Part shown: piece after piece, positions 1 through 8,277 of the stretch
How the letters are laid out: every line of letters begins with the position of its first letter
Position numbering within the stretch: position 1 is the first letter of the stretch
Notes under the pieces: generated by a model
What the model was told of the DNA's origin: nothing
What the model saw: the letters and a program-made list of their open reading frames with translations, nothing else
Databases searched by the model: none
Source: Haladaptatus sp. DYF46
GTDB taxonomy: Archaea > Halobacteriota > Halobacteria > Halobacteriales > Haladaptataceae
Direction of reading: 5' to 3'
Assembly: GCF_021083305.1 (NCBI RefSeq)
Contig: NZ_JAJFAY010000001.1
Location: forward strand, 62,001-126,000
Length of the DNA stretch: 64,000 nucleotides
Made by a program: the position numbers and the translations under genes

Positions 1-587
1 GCTGTGGGCGGGCTGAGGTAGTCGCTCACGGAACTGCCCTCGGGCATGAACTGGTCGAGCGTTCCGAGCGTGACCCGCCGCTGTGGCCCGTCGGCGAGAA
101 CGAGGTATTTCGCCTCGATGTCTTCGCCGTCGGCGAGTCGGAGGGTATGGCGGTACTCCGCGTCGAGGTCGGTTTCGGCGCGCTTGACGCCGACGCCAAC
201 GCGGTACTCCGTTCCCATGTCCTCGACGCGCTCCCGAAACCAGTCGTCCATCCGGGCGCGATTGAAGGTAAACCCCATCTCCGGGTACGACGAGTCGATG
301 CCGGTGCCGCGGAGGTTCGCGGACTCGTTCGGGCCGACGAAGTCCACGCCGTCGAGTTCCTGCAGGACGACGTGGTCGGGAATCTCACGGTAATCCTCGT
401 CCATGATGTCCACCCAGTAGTCGAGCATCCCGGCGGCGTCCGTCGAATCCGGGCCGAGGAACTCGCGATCCTCGCGCGGGACGCCCTGTTCGAGGACGAC
501 GGCGCTTGCACCGTGCGTTCCGGCCTGTTCTCCGGCCGCCATCCCTGCGGGACCCCCGCCCACGATCGCAACGTCGAATCGCTCCAT
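1..587 (-). CDS. FAD-dependent oxidoreductase, geranylgeranyl-reductase-like (partial)
   Basis: The gene enters the window at base 1, so the C-terminus is missing; 195 codons are visible. The N-terminus starts MERFDVAIVGGGPAG, a Rossmann FAD-binding loop with the GxGxxG glycines at residues 10, 12 and 15. A later NRARMDDW stretch is like the digeranylgeranylglycerophospholipid reductase (GGR) group of flavoproteins, which reduce isoprenoid double bonds in archaeal lipids or menaquinone. The assignment to that group is inference; another FAD monooxygenase-like enzyme is possible. The start is the ATG at 587. An A/T-rich box lies near 613-623, about 30 bp upstream, and the gene is divergent from the crotonase gene. 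Confidence 0.8.
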   Translation of the reverse strand, partial: MERFDVAIVGGGPAGMAAGEQAGTHGASAVVLEQGVPREDREFLGPDSTDAAGMLDYWVDIMDEDYREIPDHVVLQELDGVDFVGPNESANLRGTGIDSSYPEMGFTFNRARMDDWFRERVEDMGTEYRVGVGVKRAETDLDAEYRHTLRLADGEDIEAKYLVLADGPQRRVTLGTLDQFMPEGSSVSDYLSPPT

Positions 588-695
588 GTTCCTACGCTAC
601 TCAAGGAGGGATACTAAATTCTTAACCTTCCGTTGCGGGAATCTGTTTCCGACCTGTCGCGGTATCGTTTTGTCGATTCCGTCCGCAGGAATCGT

Positions 696-1475
696 ATGGC
701 AGCGTTCGAACATCTCGACGTGGAGCGAACCGACGACGTGGCGTACGTGACGATGGCCCGCCCGGAAACGCACAACGCGATGGACGCCGCGATGGCGTCC
801 GAACTGCGCACGGTCACGGCCGACCTGTACGAGGACGATTCGCGGTGTATCGTCCTCACCGGAACCGACGGCGTGTTCAACACTGGCGCGGACCTGTCCG
901 TCCTTTCGGGCGACGCGAGCGACGGCAGGGCGCTCAGGAGCATCGCCTCCTCGCTTCACCGCGCCATCGAAAACCTCTCGCGTGCGCCGAAACCCGTCGT
1001 CACCGGCGTCAACGGCGTCGCGGCGGGGGGCGGATTCGGCCTCGCGTTGGCGGGCGACATCGTCCTCCTCGCCGAGGACGCTCGGATGGAGTTCGCCTAC
1101 CCGCGCGTCGGGTTGACGGGCGACGGCGGGTCGACGTTCTTCCTCCCGAAACTCGTCGGCCTGCGGCGGGCCAAGGAAATCGCCCTGTTGGACGACCCGA
1201 TTCTCCCGGCGAAGGCCGTCGATATGGGCCTCGCGACGGAAGTCACAGCCGACTTCGACGACCGGTTGGCCGAACTGGCCGCGAAACTCGCGGACGGACC
1301 GACGAAGGCCTACGGCGCGACGAAGCGCCTGTTCAACCGCAGTCCCGGCCGCGACCTCTCGGCGCAGATGGCCGCCGAAACCGACTCCATCGCCAAAATG
1401 ACCACGACGGAGGATTACGAGCGCGGATTGGAGTGCTTCTTCGGTGACGAGGACCCCCAGTTCGAAGGGAAGTAG
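696..1475 (+). CDS. Enoyl-CoA hydratase/isomerase (crotonase fold)
   Basis: A 259-residue crotonase-family protein acting on acyl-CoA thioesters. The oxyanion-hole elements are visible as NTGAD (residues 62-66) and GVAAGGGFG (about 107-115). At the two positions where classic hydratases carry catalytic glutamates I see Gly (in GGFGLA) and Arg (in YPRVGL). Asp143 in GLTGDGGS sits where PaaG-type enoyl-CoA isomerases have their single catalytic Asp. An isomerase role is therefore as likely as hydration; this comes from a by-eye alignment. The frame is open further upstream, but the ATG at 696 gives the normal family N-terminus and the upstream extension is basic and unlike a haloarchaeal protein. 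Confidence 0.88.
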   Translation: MAAFEHLDVERTDDVAYVTMARPETHNAMDAAMASELRTVTADLYEDDSRCIVLTGTDGVFNTGADLSVLSGDASDGRALRSIASSLHRAIENLSRAPKPVVTGVNGVAAGGGFGLALAGDIVLLAEDARMEFAYPRVGLTGDGGSTFFLPKLVGLRRAKEIALLDDPILPAKAVDMGLATEVTADFDDRLAELAAKLADGPTKAYGATKRLFNRSPGRDLSAQMAAETDSIAKMTTTEDYERGLECFFGDEDPQFEGK

Positions 1476-1620
1476 GCCGCGCTTGTCCCTCTCTCACGAC
1501 CCTCCGAACCAATAGAATTAACTCGCCGGAATCTGATATGTCGAGTGAAGCAAATCGGGGTATCCGCCGAAAGGCCAGTGTTCAAGGCACTGACCTCGGT
1601 TGCTTCGAGGCTATCGAAGC

Positions 1621-1809
1621 ATGTCCGACAACGAACCTTCTCCGGAAAAACGTATCGCCACCGAACAGACGCTCCTCCGCCTCGGCGCGGTTTCACCCGA
1701 GGACGTGAGCGAGGAATTATTGGTCGACATTCACGACGTGTTCGAGGACCACGGCATCCCAATGCACAGCGTTTCGGTCGAACGCTGGCGTACTGGGTAC
1801 ATGTGTTAG
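1621..1809 (+). CDS. Small acidic hypothetical protein
   Basis: A 62-residue acidic soluble protein (MSDNEPSPEKRIATE...) with no motif I recognise. The amino-acid bias is haloarchaeal, with many Asp and Glu, and the C-terminus is WRTGYMC. An in-frame ATG at 1600 would add seven residues (MLRGYRS), but 1621 gives the more typical N-terminus. It stands alone between the crotonase gene and a non-coding stretch. A run of seven T lies 20 bp after the stop, which suggests a single-gene transcript. Function unknown. Confidence 0.6.
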   Translation: MSDNEPSPEKRIATEQTLLRLGAVSPEDVSEELLVDIHDVFEDHGIPMHSVSVERWRTGYMC

Positions 1810-1829
1810 TTGGGTAGTGGATTCGGGGA

Positions 1830-1836
1830 TTTTTTT
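1830..1836 (+). terminator. Oligo-T transcription terminator
   Basis: Seven consecutive T on the coding strand, 20 bp after the stop codon of the small gene at 1621-1809. Archaeal RNA polymerase terminates at short U-tracts without needing a hairpin, so this is a good candidate. Confidence 0.5.
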
Positions 1837-1850
1837 GCGCTACAACCGCG

Positions 1851-1949
1851 ATGGCGTGTCGGCGTTGTGAACGACTGAATCGCAACGACTGGGACGTGGA
1901 CCTCGAACATCCCCCGTCCGGTCGCTACGAGTTGTTGGTTCTCCTGTGA
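1851..1949 (+). CDS. Possible CxxC micro-protein
   Basis: A 32-codon frame beginning MACRRCERLNRNDWDVDLEH with one CxxC knuckle and acidic composition. Haloarchaea encode many zinc micro-proteins, but those usually have two CxxC pairs, so this could equally be the truncated N-terminus of a longer zinc-finger protein. It follows the T-tract at 1830-1836 and runs into the repeat-rich non-coding region. No clear promoter was identified. Weak candidate. Confidence 0.22.
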   Translation: MACRRCERLNRNDWDVDLEHPPSGRYELLVLL

Positions 1950-2036
1950 CTGCATGTTCAGACGTCAATGAAGCCGCAACCGCACCGCGTGCTCGCGGTT
2001 GCACCGCTCGCTTTCGAGGTTTCTTCGAAACCTCGC

Positions 2037-2312
2037 ACGCCACACCCTCCCCAACCGATTCACTCCACTTCGTTTCGTTCATCCCTCGCACGTTTCGGCG
2101 ACCCGACGCGGCCGAGAATGGCCGCGTCGCCCCGCCAGCGCGCGCCTACAATGCAAATCTGGGTTGCGTGGGACTGAATAGACTCTTCCGGCGCGTGCGC
2201 CAGCAGCCCCGAGGCCAGCGGGCCGAGGGACTGCTGGTTATCACGCGAGGGATGAGTGAGGGAGCGAAGCGACCGAGGGAATCGGGTTGGGGAGGTCGTG
2301 GCGCGGTTGCAG
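2037..2312. repeat. Imperfect inverted repeat, MITE-like
   Basis: The left arm (about 2037-2090) contains CCTCCCCAACCGATTC followed by CATCCCTCGC. The right arm (about 2245-2312), read on the other strand, contains CCTCCCCAACCCGATTC and CATCCCTCGC in the same order with small indels between them. The arms enclose about 150 bp. This arrangement fits a small non-autonomous element or a pair of dispersed repeats in opposite orientation. No target-site duplication was identified. Confidence 0.5.
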
Positions 2313-2358
2313 TGCTGGGTGGGAATGAAAGGGGCCGTCCGCTCGTGCTTGTGTGGTT

Positions 2359-2417
2359 GCTGTGCGGGCCACTATTCTGGCCGTGTGGTGCGGAACGGCC
2401 AGAATATCCCGCACAGC
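2359..2417. repeat. Long interrupted hairpin
   Basis: GCTGTGCGGG (2359-2368) and ATTCTGGCCGT (2374-2384) pair with ACGGCCAGAAT (2395-2405) and CCCGCACAGC (2408-2417). That is 21 bp of perfect pairing in two blocks, separated by a 5/2-nt internal loop and closed by a 10-nt loop. It could fold as RNA or as a cruciform. Confidence 0.7.
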
Positions 2418-2544
2418 GACCGCGAGCGTGGCGGGGGCTTTCGGGGTCTGCTTCTCGGTAACTGCAATCACAAAACAACCAATGTCTCGTCGTAGCGAGT
2501 GCAACCACAGCAAGGTCAAGCCGTTCGGCGACTGAACCGGCGGA

Positions 2545-2949
2545 TTACTCGTCCTCGAAGTCGAGCGAGACGCTGTTGATGCAGTAGCGTTTCCCGGTCG
2601 GTTCCGGGCCGTCGTCGAAGACGTGGCCGAGGTGGCCGCCACAGTTGGCACAGACGACTTCCGTTCGGACCATGCCGTGGCTGGTGTCCTGTCGCGTCTC
2701 GACGTTGTCCGTGGGTACGTCGTAGAAGCTCGGCCAGCCGCAGTGCGAATCGTACTTCGTGTCCGAATCGAACAGCTCCGCGCCACATCCGGCACAGACG
2801 TAGGTGCCGTCGTCCTTTCGGTCCAGATGCTCCCCGGTGTTCGGTCGCTCGGTTCCCTGCTCGCGGAGGACGCGGTACTCCTCGTCCGACAGGCGTTCGC
2901 GCCACTCGTCGTCGCTCTTCGGGAGGTCGGAGTTCGACTGTTCGCTCAT
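2545..2949 (-). CDS. msrB: Peptide-methionine (R)-S-oxide reductase
   Basis: A 134-residue MsrB that reduces the R-epimer of methionine sulfoxide in proteins, a cytosolic repair enzyme. The structural zinc site is complete: Cys52 and Cys55 (CAGC), Cys100 and Cys103 (CANC). The catalytic cysteine is Cys123 in RYCINSVSL, and the GWPSFY and GGHLGHVF family signatures are present. The start is the ATG at 2949 (MSEQSNSD). The frame is open further upstream, but that extension is basic and not family-like. No msrA is adjacent. Confidence 0.95.
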   Translation of the reverse strand: MSEQSNSDLPKSDDEWRERLSDEEYRVLREQGTERPNTGEHLDRKDDGTYVCAGCGAELFDSDTKYDSHCGWPSFYDVPTDNVETRQDTSHGMVRTEVVCANCGGHLGHVFDDGPEPTGKRYCINSVSLDFEDE

Positions 2950-3055
2950 GGGAGTACGTAGTGACTGCTGGGGGATAAACCGCTTGCACGAATGGGCATT
3001 TCCCAGACGGGAGGCCACCAAATTCATAGCGCGAGGGGTGGAACGTGGGGACGAT

Positions 3056-3208
3056 ATGAGTCTGACGACCGAACAGGGCGTCATCGGATGCCTCGAAGGA
3101 GAAGACTGTCAGTGGTGTTCCGACGGCACGCTGGTACGGGACACCTACAAAGGAAACGAGGCGGTCGTCTGCGACACCTGTGAGACGCCCGCCGTCCAGA
3201 TCTGGTAG
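3056..3208 (+). CDS. Small zinc-finger protein (HVO_A0556-like)
   Basis: A 50-residue protein with cysteines in the pattern [11 protein letters not shown]...CDTC and the ending TPAVQIW. One CxxC pair comes from each half, enough to bind one zinc ion. It resembles the haloarchaeal micro-protein family annotated as HVO_A0556-type zinc finger; that name is from memory and uncertain. Its role is unknown. It is divergent from msrB with about 106 bp between the starts. The box AAATTCATA near 3020 may be its promoter. Confidence 0.7.
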   Translation: MSLTTEQGVIGCLEGEDCQWCSDGTLVRDTYKGNEAVVCDTCETPAVQIW

Positions 3209-3342
3209 TTCCGCACGAACCGCCGCGGACCGCTCCGCGCCCGTAGTTCGATGTGGACTCCCCTTTTGCCGTCCATTTATTTTGCGGCCGATGAATCGGA
3301 TCCGTGGGTGAAAGCGACTCGGGTTCGTCGTCGAACCGGTCC

Positions 3343-4338
3343 TCACCGAACGTGATTTCGAAGGTCGTCGTACGATCCCGTCGCGGTGACGTGTTCGACG
3401 TTTTCCGCCACGATGTCCGCCAAACGGGCGTAGTACTCCGGCGTGTGACCCGCCATGTGCGGTGTGATGAGGACGTTCTCGAAGTTCCACAGCGCGTGGT
3501 CCTCCGGCAGGGGTTCCGGGTCGGTCACGTCCAGCGCCGCGCCGCGGATGTGGTTGCCCCGGAGCGCGGAAACGAGCGCGTCCGTCCGAACCACCCCGCC
3601 GCGGGCGATGTTCACCAGCACGGCGTGGGACGGCAGGGTGTCGAAGGCGGCGGCGTCGAGCAGGCCGCGCGTGTCCTCCGTCAGCGGACAGGCCAGTACG
3701 AGGTAGTCCGTCCGGGCGAGCGCGTCGTGCAGGTCGTCGAAGCCGACCACCTCGTCCGTCGGACCGCCCTTCTCGGGCGAGTATCGGACGCCGACCGTTT
3801 CGACGCCGAACCCGTCCACCCGCTCCACGATCGTTTCCCCGATTGCACCCAATCCCACCACCGTCACGGTACTGTCTTGCAGTTCGTGGGCCTGAAAGTG
3901 CCGCCACTCGCGGCGTGACTGCTGTCGTCCGGCGCGGAGGAACCTTCGGGTGAAGGTCAACATCGCGCCGAGGACGTGTTCCGCGATGTTCGGCCCGTGT
4001 ACCCCCGAGGCGTTGGTCACCGCGACGTCCCGAGATTCGAGGGCGTCGAGCGGGAGGTGGCCCGTTCCCGCGTAGGCACACGCGAACAGTTCCATGTTCC
4101 CGGCGTGGGTGAGGAGGGACTCGTCGATGGTCATCCCGGTCACGATTTCCGCGTCGGCGATGTATTCGCGCTCCTCGTCGGGGGTCCTCGCGTGACTGAT
4201 TTCGTGATTCGGCAGGCGCTCGCGGAGTTCGTCGGCGTAATCGGACACCGGCATGCCGTGAGTGCCCCGCCGAAGGACGAGAACCGTCGGGGAATCGGTC
4301 GTCTGCTCCTCGTTCGAATCGGTCGCGCGGTCGGTCAT
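3343..4338 (-). CDS. D-2-hydroxyacid dehydrogenase
   Basis: A 331-residue NAD-dependent dehydrogenase of the D-isomer 2-hydroxyacid family (SerA/GhrA-like), interconverting 2-oxoacids and D-2-hydroxyacids. The nucleotide loop is VVGLGAIGE (about 160-168). The catalytic Arg246 (NIARGGVV), Glu275 (DPEPLPEDH) and His294 (TPHMAGHT) are all present. There is no ACT domain, so it is not a canonical phosphoglycerate dehydrogenase; the substrate is unknown. I use the ATG at 4338 (MTDRATDS), because 36 further in-frame codons upstream are Arg/Ser/Thr-rich and unlike the rest. The next gene upstream on the same strand ends about 85 bp away. Confidence 0.9.
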   Translation of the reverse strand: MTDRATDSNEEQTTDSPTVLVLRRGTHGMPVSDYADELRERLPNHEISHARTPDEEREYIADAEIVTGMTIDESLLTHAGNMELFACAYAGTGHLPLDALESRDVAVTNASGVHGPNIAEHVLGAMLTFTRRFLRAGRQQSRREWRHFQAHELQDSTVTVVGLGAIGETIVERVDGFGVETVGVRYSPEKGGPTDEVVGFDDLHDALARTDYLVLACPLTEDTRGLLDAAAFDTLPSHAVLVNIARGGVVRTDALVSALRGNHIRGAALDVTDPEPLPEDHALWNFENVLITPHMAGHTPEYYARLADIVAENVEHVTATGSYDDLRNHVR

Positions 4339-4423
4339 ACGTCGGGGTTCTCGGCGGAGGGAAATAGAGGTGGCCGTTGAGGCAGTTCGTCGGGTGGTCG
4401 TCCCGACTTCGTCGCCAACCCCG

Positions 4424-6277
4424 TCAGAGTCCGAAGTAGACCGCAATCGTGAGCGGTGTGACGATGGCGAGAATCAACTGGAGGAGGGCACCGACGCGGG
4501 CGAAGTCGGTGAAGCGGTAGCCTCCCGGTCGATAGACGAAGAGGTTGGTCTGATAGCCGACGGGACTCATGAACGCAGCGCTGGCGGCGAACATCACGGC
4601 CAGCAGGAAGGCGAGCGGGTTCGTCCCGATTTCGCGGGCGGCGTTGATGGCGACGGGGACCATGAGCGCGACGGTGGCGTTGTTGCTGATGATGTTGGTG
4701 AGAATCACCGTCGACGCGTAGAACACGGCGAGGACGCCGACGGTCGGGAGGTACTGCGCCGTCGTGGCGACGAGCGCGCCGAGGAGGGCCGCCGTCCCCG
4801 TGTTTTCCATCGCGATACCGAGCGGAATCACGCCCGCGAGGAGGAAGATGACGGTCCAGTCCACGCCCTCGTAGAGTTCCGTCGGCGAGAGCGTCCCCGA
4901 GAGGACCATCGCCACGACACCCGCCAAGGCGGCGACCTGAATTTCGAGGAATCCGAGCGCGGCGGACCCGACGACGGCTGCGAGGATGGCGATTGCGACC
5001 GGAATCTTGTCGTACCGATAGTCCTCGCGCGGAATTTCGCGGGCGACGATGAGGTCACGCGTCTCGGCCACGCGTTCCAGTTCGTCGGCGGGCAGTTGGA
5101 GCAACAGCAGGTCGCCGACGGTGAACTCGGCTTCGCGGACCCGCGGCAGTCGAAGGTCGCCGCGTTGGAGCGCGACGAGCGTCGCGTCGTAGCGTTCGAG
5201 TATCCTACTCGTCTCGATGGTGTCGCCGATGAGCGCCGAATCGGTCGGGACGACGACTTCGATGAGGACGGTCTCCGAGTCCTTCCTCGCCTCCTCGGTG
5301 ACTGCCGGTTCGCGCCCGACCGTCGGAAGCGGGTTCAGGGCTTCGTCCTCGATGAGGGAGGTGAGGCCGGCTCGACTCGCCGTAATGAGGAACCTGTCGT
5401 TCGGTTCCACCGGTTCCTCGGAGAAGGGCGACAGCACGGTGTCCTCGCGGATAACCTCCTTCACTTCGCCGCCGAATCCGGCCTCGACCGGGATGTCGGA
5501 GATGGGCGTCCCGACGAGCGGCGACGCCTCGGGCGCGACCAGTTCGGCCAGATACTCCTCGACTTCGTACTCTTCGAGGAGCGTCTCCCGCGGTCTGACG
5601 CGTTCCGGAAGCAACCGCGGCGCGACGAAGACGAGGTAGAGAAGGCCGGTGATGAGGACGACGACACCGACGGGCGTGAACTGGAAGACGCCGAGCGAGC
5701 GCCCGAGCAGTTGCTGTGCGAGGCCGCTCGCGAGCAGGTTCGTCGAGGTGCCGATGAGCGTGAGGGTGCCGCCGAGCATGGCGGCGTAGGAGAGCGGAAT
5801 CATCAGTTTCGACGGCGACGTGTTGCCCCGATGGGCGAGGTCGGACGCGAAGGGAACCAACAACGCGACGACGGGTGTATCGTTGATGAATCCCGACACG
5901 GACCCGGCGATACCGACCGTCGCGAGTATCTGTTTGAACTGGCTGTCGCCGACGAGCGCCGTGACGCGATGGCCGAGCAGTTGGACCGCGCCCGTCCGCC
6001 GAACGCTCTCGCTCAGAATGAGCATGGCGAGGACCGTGATGGTCGCCTCGTTCGAAAAGCCCGAAAGCCCGTCCGTCGGCGACACGTTCGTCCACGGTCC
6101 GAGGACCATGAGGAGGACGAGGACGATGAGTGCCGTGACGTCCACGGGATACAGTTCCGTCACGAACAGGATGAACGCGACGAGGATGATTCCGAGGACG
6201 ACGAGCATACTGTCCGTTACCGGTGGAATAGATACACCTGTTTGAAGCGGTATCAGCATTTGCACCCCTGTGGTCAC
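4424..6277 (-). CDS. SLC13-family permease with RCK/TrkA-C domains
   Basis: A 617-residue membrane transporter. Two blocks of hydrophobic segments (about residues 24-210 and 400-617) flank a hydrophilic cytoplasmic region of about 190 residues that looks like two TrkA_C (RCK_C) regulatory domains. Signature stretches FINDTPVVALLVPFA, GTSTNLLAS and NIISNNATVALMVPVA match the ArsB/NhaD/SLC13 superfamily, whose members move sulfate, dicarboxylates or other anions coupled to cations. The substrate cannot be read from the sequence. Starts at 6277, 6259 or 6208 are all possible; the longest is reported. It is divergent from the tandem UspA gene. Confidence 0.87.
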   Translation of the reverse strand: MTTGVQMLIPLQTGVSIPPVTDSMLVVLGIILVAFILFVTELYPVDVTALIVLVLLMVLGPWTNVSPTDGLSGFSNEATITVLAMLILSESVRRTGAVQLLGHRVTALVGDSQFKQILATVGIAGSVSGFINDTPVVALLVPFASDLAHRGNTSPSKLMIPLSYAAMLGGTLTLIGTSTNLLASGLAQQLLGRSLGVFQFTPVGVVVLITGLLYLVFVAPRLLPERVRPRETLLEEYEVEEYLAELVAPEASPLVGTPISDIPVEAGFGGEVKEVIREDTVLSPFSEEPVEPNDRFLITASRAGLTSLIEDEALNPLPTVGREPAVTEEARKDSETVLIEVVVPTDSALIGDTIETSRILERYDATLVALQRGDLRLPRVREAEFTVGDLLLLQLPADELERVAETRDLIVAREIPREDYRYDKIPVAIAILAAVVGSAALGFLEIQVAALAGVVAMVLSGTLSPTELYEGVDWTVIFLLAGVIPLGIAMENTGTAALLGALVATTAQYLPTVGVLAVFYASTVILTNIISNNATVALMVPVAINAAREIGTNPLAFLLAVMFAASAAFMSPVGYQTNLFVYRPGGYRFTDFARVGALLQLILAIVTPLTIAVYFGL

Positions 6278-6454
6278 GCGTCGCGTTGCTCACGTGCCAT
6301 CCCACAGTCCATTCGTCGGAGACTGACAAATGGCTACCTCAATTGTTCATATCGCCATGCGAAAAACCATCCCGTGATTTCGTTGTCACATCTTTCCGTC
6401 GGCTGACGCGGGGAAATCCATTGAAGTCCGTGCCCGTCGAACGGGACGGGGAGG

Positions 6455-7321
6455 ATGTTCGATTCGATACTGATTCCGACGGACGGAGGGGACGCCACGG
6501 CCGGTGCGATAGAACACGGCCTTCGAATCGCCCGGAAAACCGGCGCGACGGTCCACGCGCTGTACGTCATCGACCTGCCGCAACTACGCGTCGGCAACGC
6601 CGACGAAGGGCTTTCGACGTTGGTGGACGTACTCGAAGAGGAGGGAAAAGAAGCGACCGCGGCGGTCGCCGAACGAGCGCGCGAGTACGACGTTCCGGCG
6701 ACGGAGGCGATGGAATCGGGGGCTCCCTTCCGGGAAATCCTCGACTACGCGGACGGACACGACATCGATCTGATTTCGATGGGGACGGGGGACCGCAGTC
6801 GCCTCGAATCCTACGTCGTGGGGAGTACGGCGCGAAAAGTCAACCGACTGTCCGACTGCCCCGTGCTGACGGTTCGCGGCGGTGACGAAATCCCCGCGAC
6901 GGAGTACGAAAACGTCCTCTTGGCGACCGACGGGACGCCGGGTTCCGAGCGTGCAGTCGAGGAGTGCGGCGCGCTCGCCGCCGAGTACGACGCTTTCGTT
7001 CACGTCGTCTACGTCGTGGACTCGCGCATCGCCCGGTCGGGGTCGCTGCTGAAACTGATGGAGGACGACGGAAAGCGGGCGTGTAAGGACGCCGTCTCGC
7101 GAGTGCAAGGCGAGGGCGTGCAAACCAGACGGGAACTCCTCCGCGGGCGACCCGCCGAGCAACTCCTCGACTACGCCGACGAACACGACATCGACCTGAT
7201 TTCGATGGGAACCCACGGCAGGACCGGAATCGACCGCTTCGTGATGGGAAGCGTGGCCGAGAAGGTGATTCGCCGCTCGGAACGGCCGGTCCTCACGGTG
7301 CGGGATTTGGGCGAGGAGTAG
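6455..7321 (+). CDS. Tandem universal stress protein (two UspA domains)
   Basis: A 288-residue protein with two consecutive UspA domains (about 1-145 and 150-288). Each begins with a DSILIPTDGG- or NVLLATDGTP-type strand. Domain 2 ends with the ATP-binding pattern GTHGRTGIDRFVMGSVAEKV; domain 1 has the variant GTGDRSRLESYVVGSTARKV. These are cytosolic nucleotide-binding proteins, often linked to transporters in haloarchaea. The divergent SLC13/RCK permease next door, with a shared ~180-bp promoter region, fits that pattern. Tandem Usp proteins are common, so the fusion is not unusual. Confidence 0.92.
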   Translation: MFDSILIPTDGGDATAGAIEHGLRIARKTGATVHALYVIDLPQLRVGNADEGLSTLVDVLEEEGKEATAAVAERAREYDVPATEAMESGAPFREILDYADGHDIDLISMGTGDRSRLESYVVGSTARKVNRLSDCPVLTVRGGDEIPATEYENVLLATDGTPGSERAVEECGALAAEYDAFVHVVYVVDSRIARSGSLLKLMEDDGKRACKDAVSRVQGEGVQTRRELLRGRPAEQLLDYADEHDIDLISMGTHGRTGIDRFVMGSVAEKVIRRSERPVLTVRDLGEE

Positions 7322-7447
7322 GGTCGAGAACGCGGAGGAGTCGTCGAACGTGGCGAATTCGAGGCCGAAGGGGAATGACGAGTCGATGGCTCCACGAAAC
7401 GGGACCGTGACGACAAGATACTTGCTCGCGTCGTCTGAACCCCCGCC

Positions 7448-7687
7448 ATGGCAGGCGTTCAAATCGTCATTCCGTGGTTCCTCGCGATTCCGCTCGCCGC
7501 GCTCTGTGCCGTGTGGATATATCGAGACGCAAAAGACCGAGATATGGATACCGCCGACATGTGGGCCGTCGGAACCTTCATCGGATTTTTCGTCCCGCCG
7601 CTCATCGGGGCGATACTCGTCTACGCGTTCTACCTGCGAAAACGGAATCGGCGGCGTGGCGGACCGTACGCCGTCCCGGGACGGTGA
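7448..7687 (+). CDS. Small two-helix membrane protein
   Basis: A 79-residue protein with one hydrophobic segment at about residues 5-23 and another at about 38-62, ending in an Arg-rich tail (RKRNRRRGG). This is a phospholipase D-nuclease N-terminal-like (PLDc_N) or small integral membrane layout: the loop WIYRDAKDRD after the first helix is seen in many small haloarchaeal membrane proteins. No catalytic residues are visible and the function is unknown. It starts 126 bp after the UspA gene and is followed by a separate promoter-like box near 7731. Confidence 0.65.
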   Translation: MAGVQIVIPWFLAIPLAALCAVWIYRDAKDRDMDTADMWAVGTFIGFFVPPLIGAILVYAFYLRKRNRRRGGPYAVPGR

Positions 7688-7763
7688 CGAACGATTGTGA
7701 TGTGTTATCTCCCCTCTCGGTCGGGCAATCCTTATCTCCCGTTGCGGAGACTGTCGGTTCGTC

Positions 7764-8207
7764 ATGTCCGAGTTCGACTCCGACCACGATATCTACCCGA
7801 TGCCCCTCTTTCCCCAGTTGACCGTCTCTTCCGTCGAGGAATCGACGGCGTGGTACGAGGCGCTGGGCTTCGACATCATCTACTCGACGCCAGCGATGGC
7901 CCACGTCCGCTACCGAAAGTACGCGGACGTCATGCTCGTCGCCGACGAGACCGAGGGGGACACGGACGCGGAAACCCCCCGAGGAAATGGCGTCGCCATC
8001 TACCTCACGGTTGAGGACGAAGCCGTCGACGACGTGGCGGAGCGGGCCGAGGAAAACGATGCCGACGTGGTCGCTCCGCCGCACGAAACCGGGTGGAACA
8101 CGCGGGAAACGACGGTTCGAGACCCTGACGGCTACGAACTCGTGTTCTCCGAGCGCGCCGAAACGGACCGCAATTTCGAGGACGTCATGGGGTTGTCCAA
8201 CGCGTAA
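7764..8207 (+). CDS. VOC-superfamily (glyoxalase/bleomycin-resistance-like) protein
   Basis: A 147-residue vicinal-oxygen-chelate protein. The strands around MPLFPQLTVSSVEESTAWYEALGF, the DADVVAPPHETGWNTRETTVRDPDGYELVFSE segment and the overall length fit a glyoxalase-fold dioxygenase or binding protein. The RDPDGYELVF motif supplies the usual metal-ligand glutamate. The substrate is unknown. A CTTATCT box at 7731-7737 lies about 30 bp upstream of the ATG, which suggests a near-leaderless transcript. Confidence 0.85.
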   Translation: MSEFDSDHDIYPMPLFPQLTVSSVEESTAWYEALGFDIIYSTPAMAHVRYRKYADVMLVADETEGDTDAETPRGNGVAIYLTVEDEAVDDVAERAEENDADVVAPPHETGWNTRETTVRDPDGYELVFSERAETDRNFEDVMGLSNA

Positions 8208-8277
8208 GCGACCGTTCGGCGCCCGAACACCGCCGTTTCACCTGAAAGCTTATCCCGAACCGCGAGACACTCCGGTC

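Larger units (their letters stand above)
1950..2544. other. Non-coding, palindrome-rich intergenic region
   Basis: About 600 bp without a convincing gene; the overlapping open frames are basic and low in acidic residues. It holds a long imperfect inverted repeat (2037-2090 with 2245-2312), a perfect 9-bp-arm palindrome reading GACGCGGCC/GGCCGCGTC near 2106-2129, and a large hairpin at 2359-2417. It looks like one or two decayed non-autonomous mobile or dispersed repeat elements. Confidence 0.6.

Noticed and set aside
1538..1708. Frame starting MSSEANRGIRRKASV with a promoter-like box upstream
   Set aside because: It overlaps the better-supported small gene at 1621 and its second half is basic shadow sequence.
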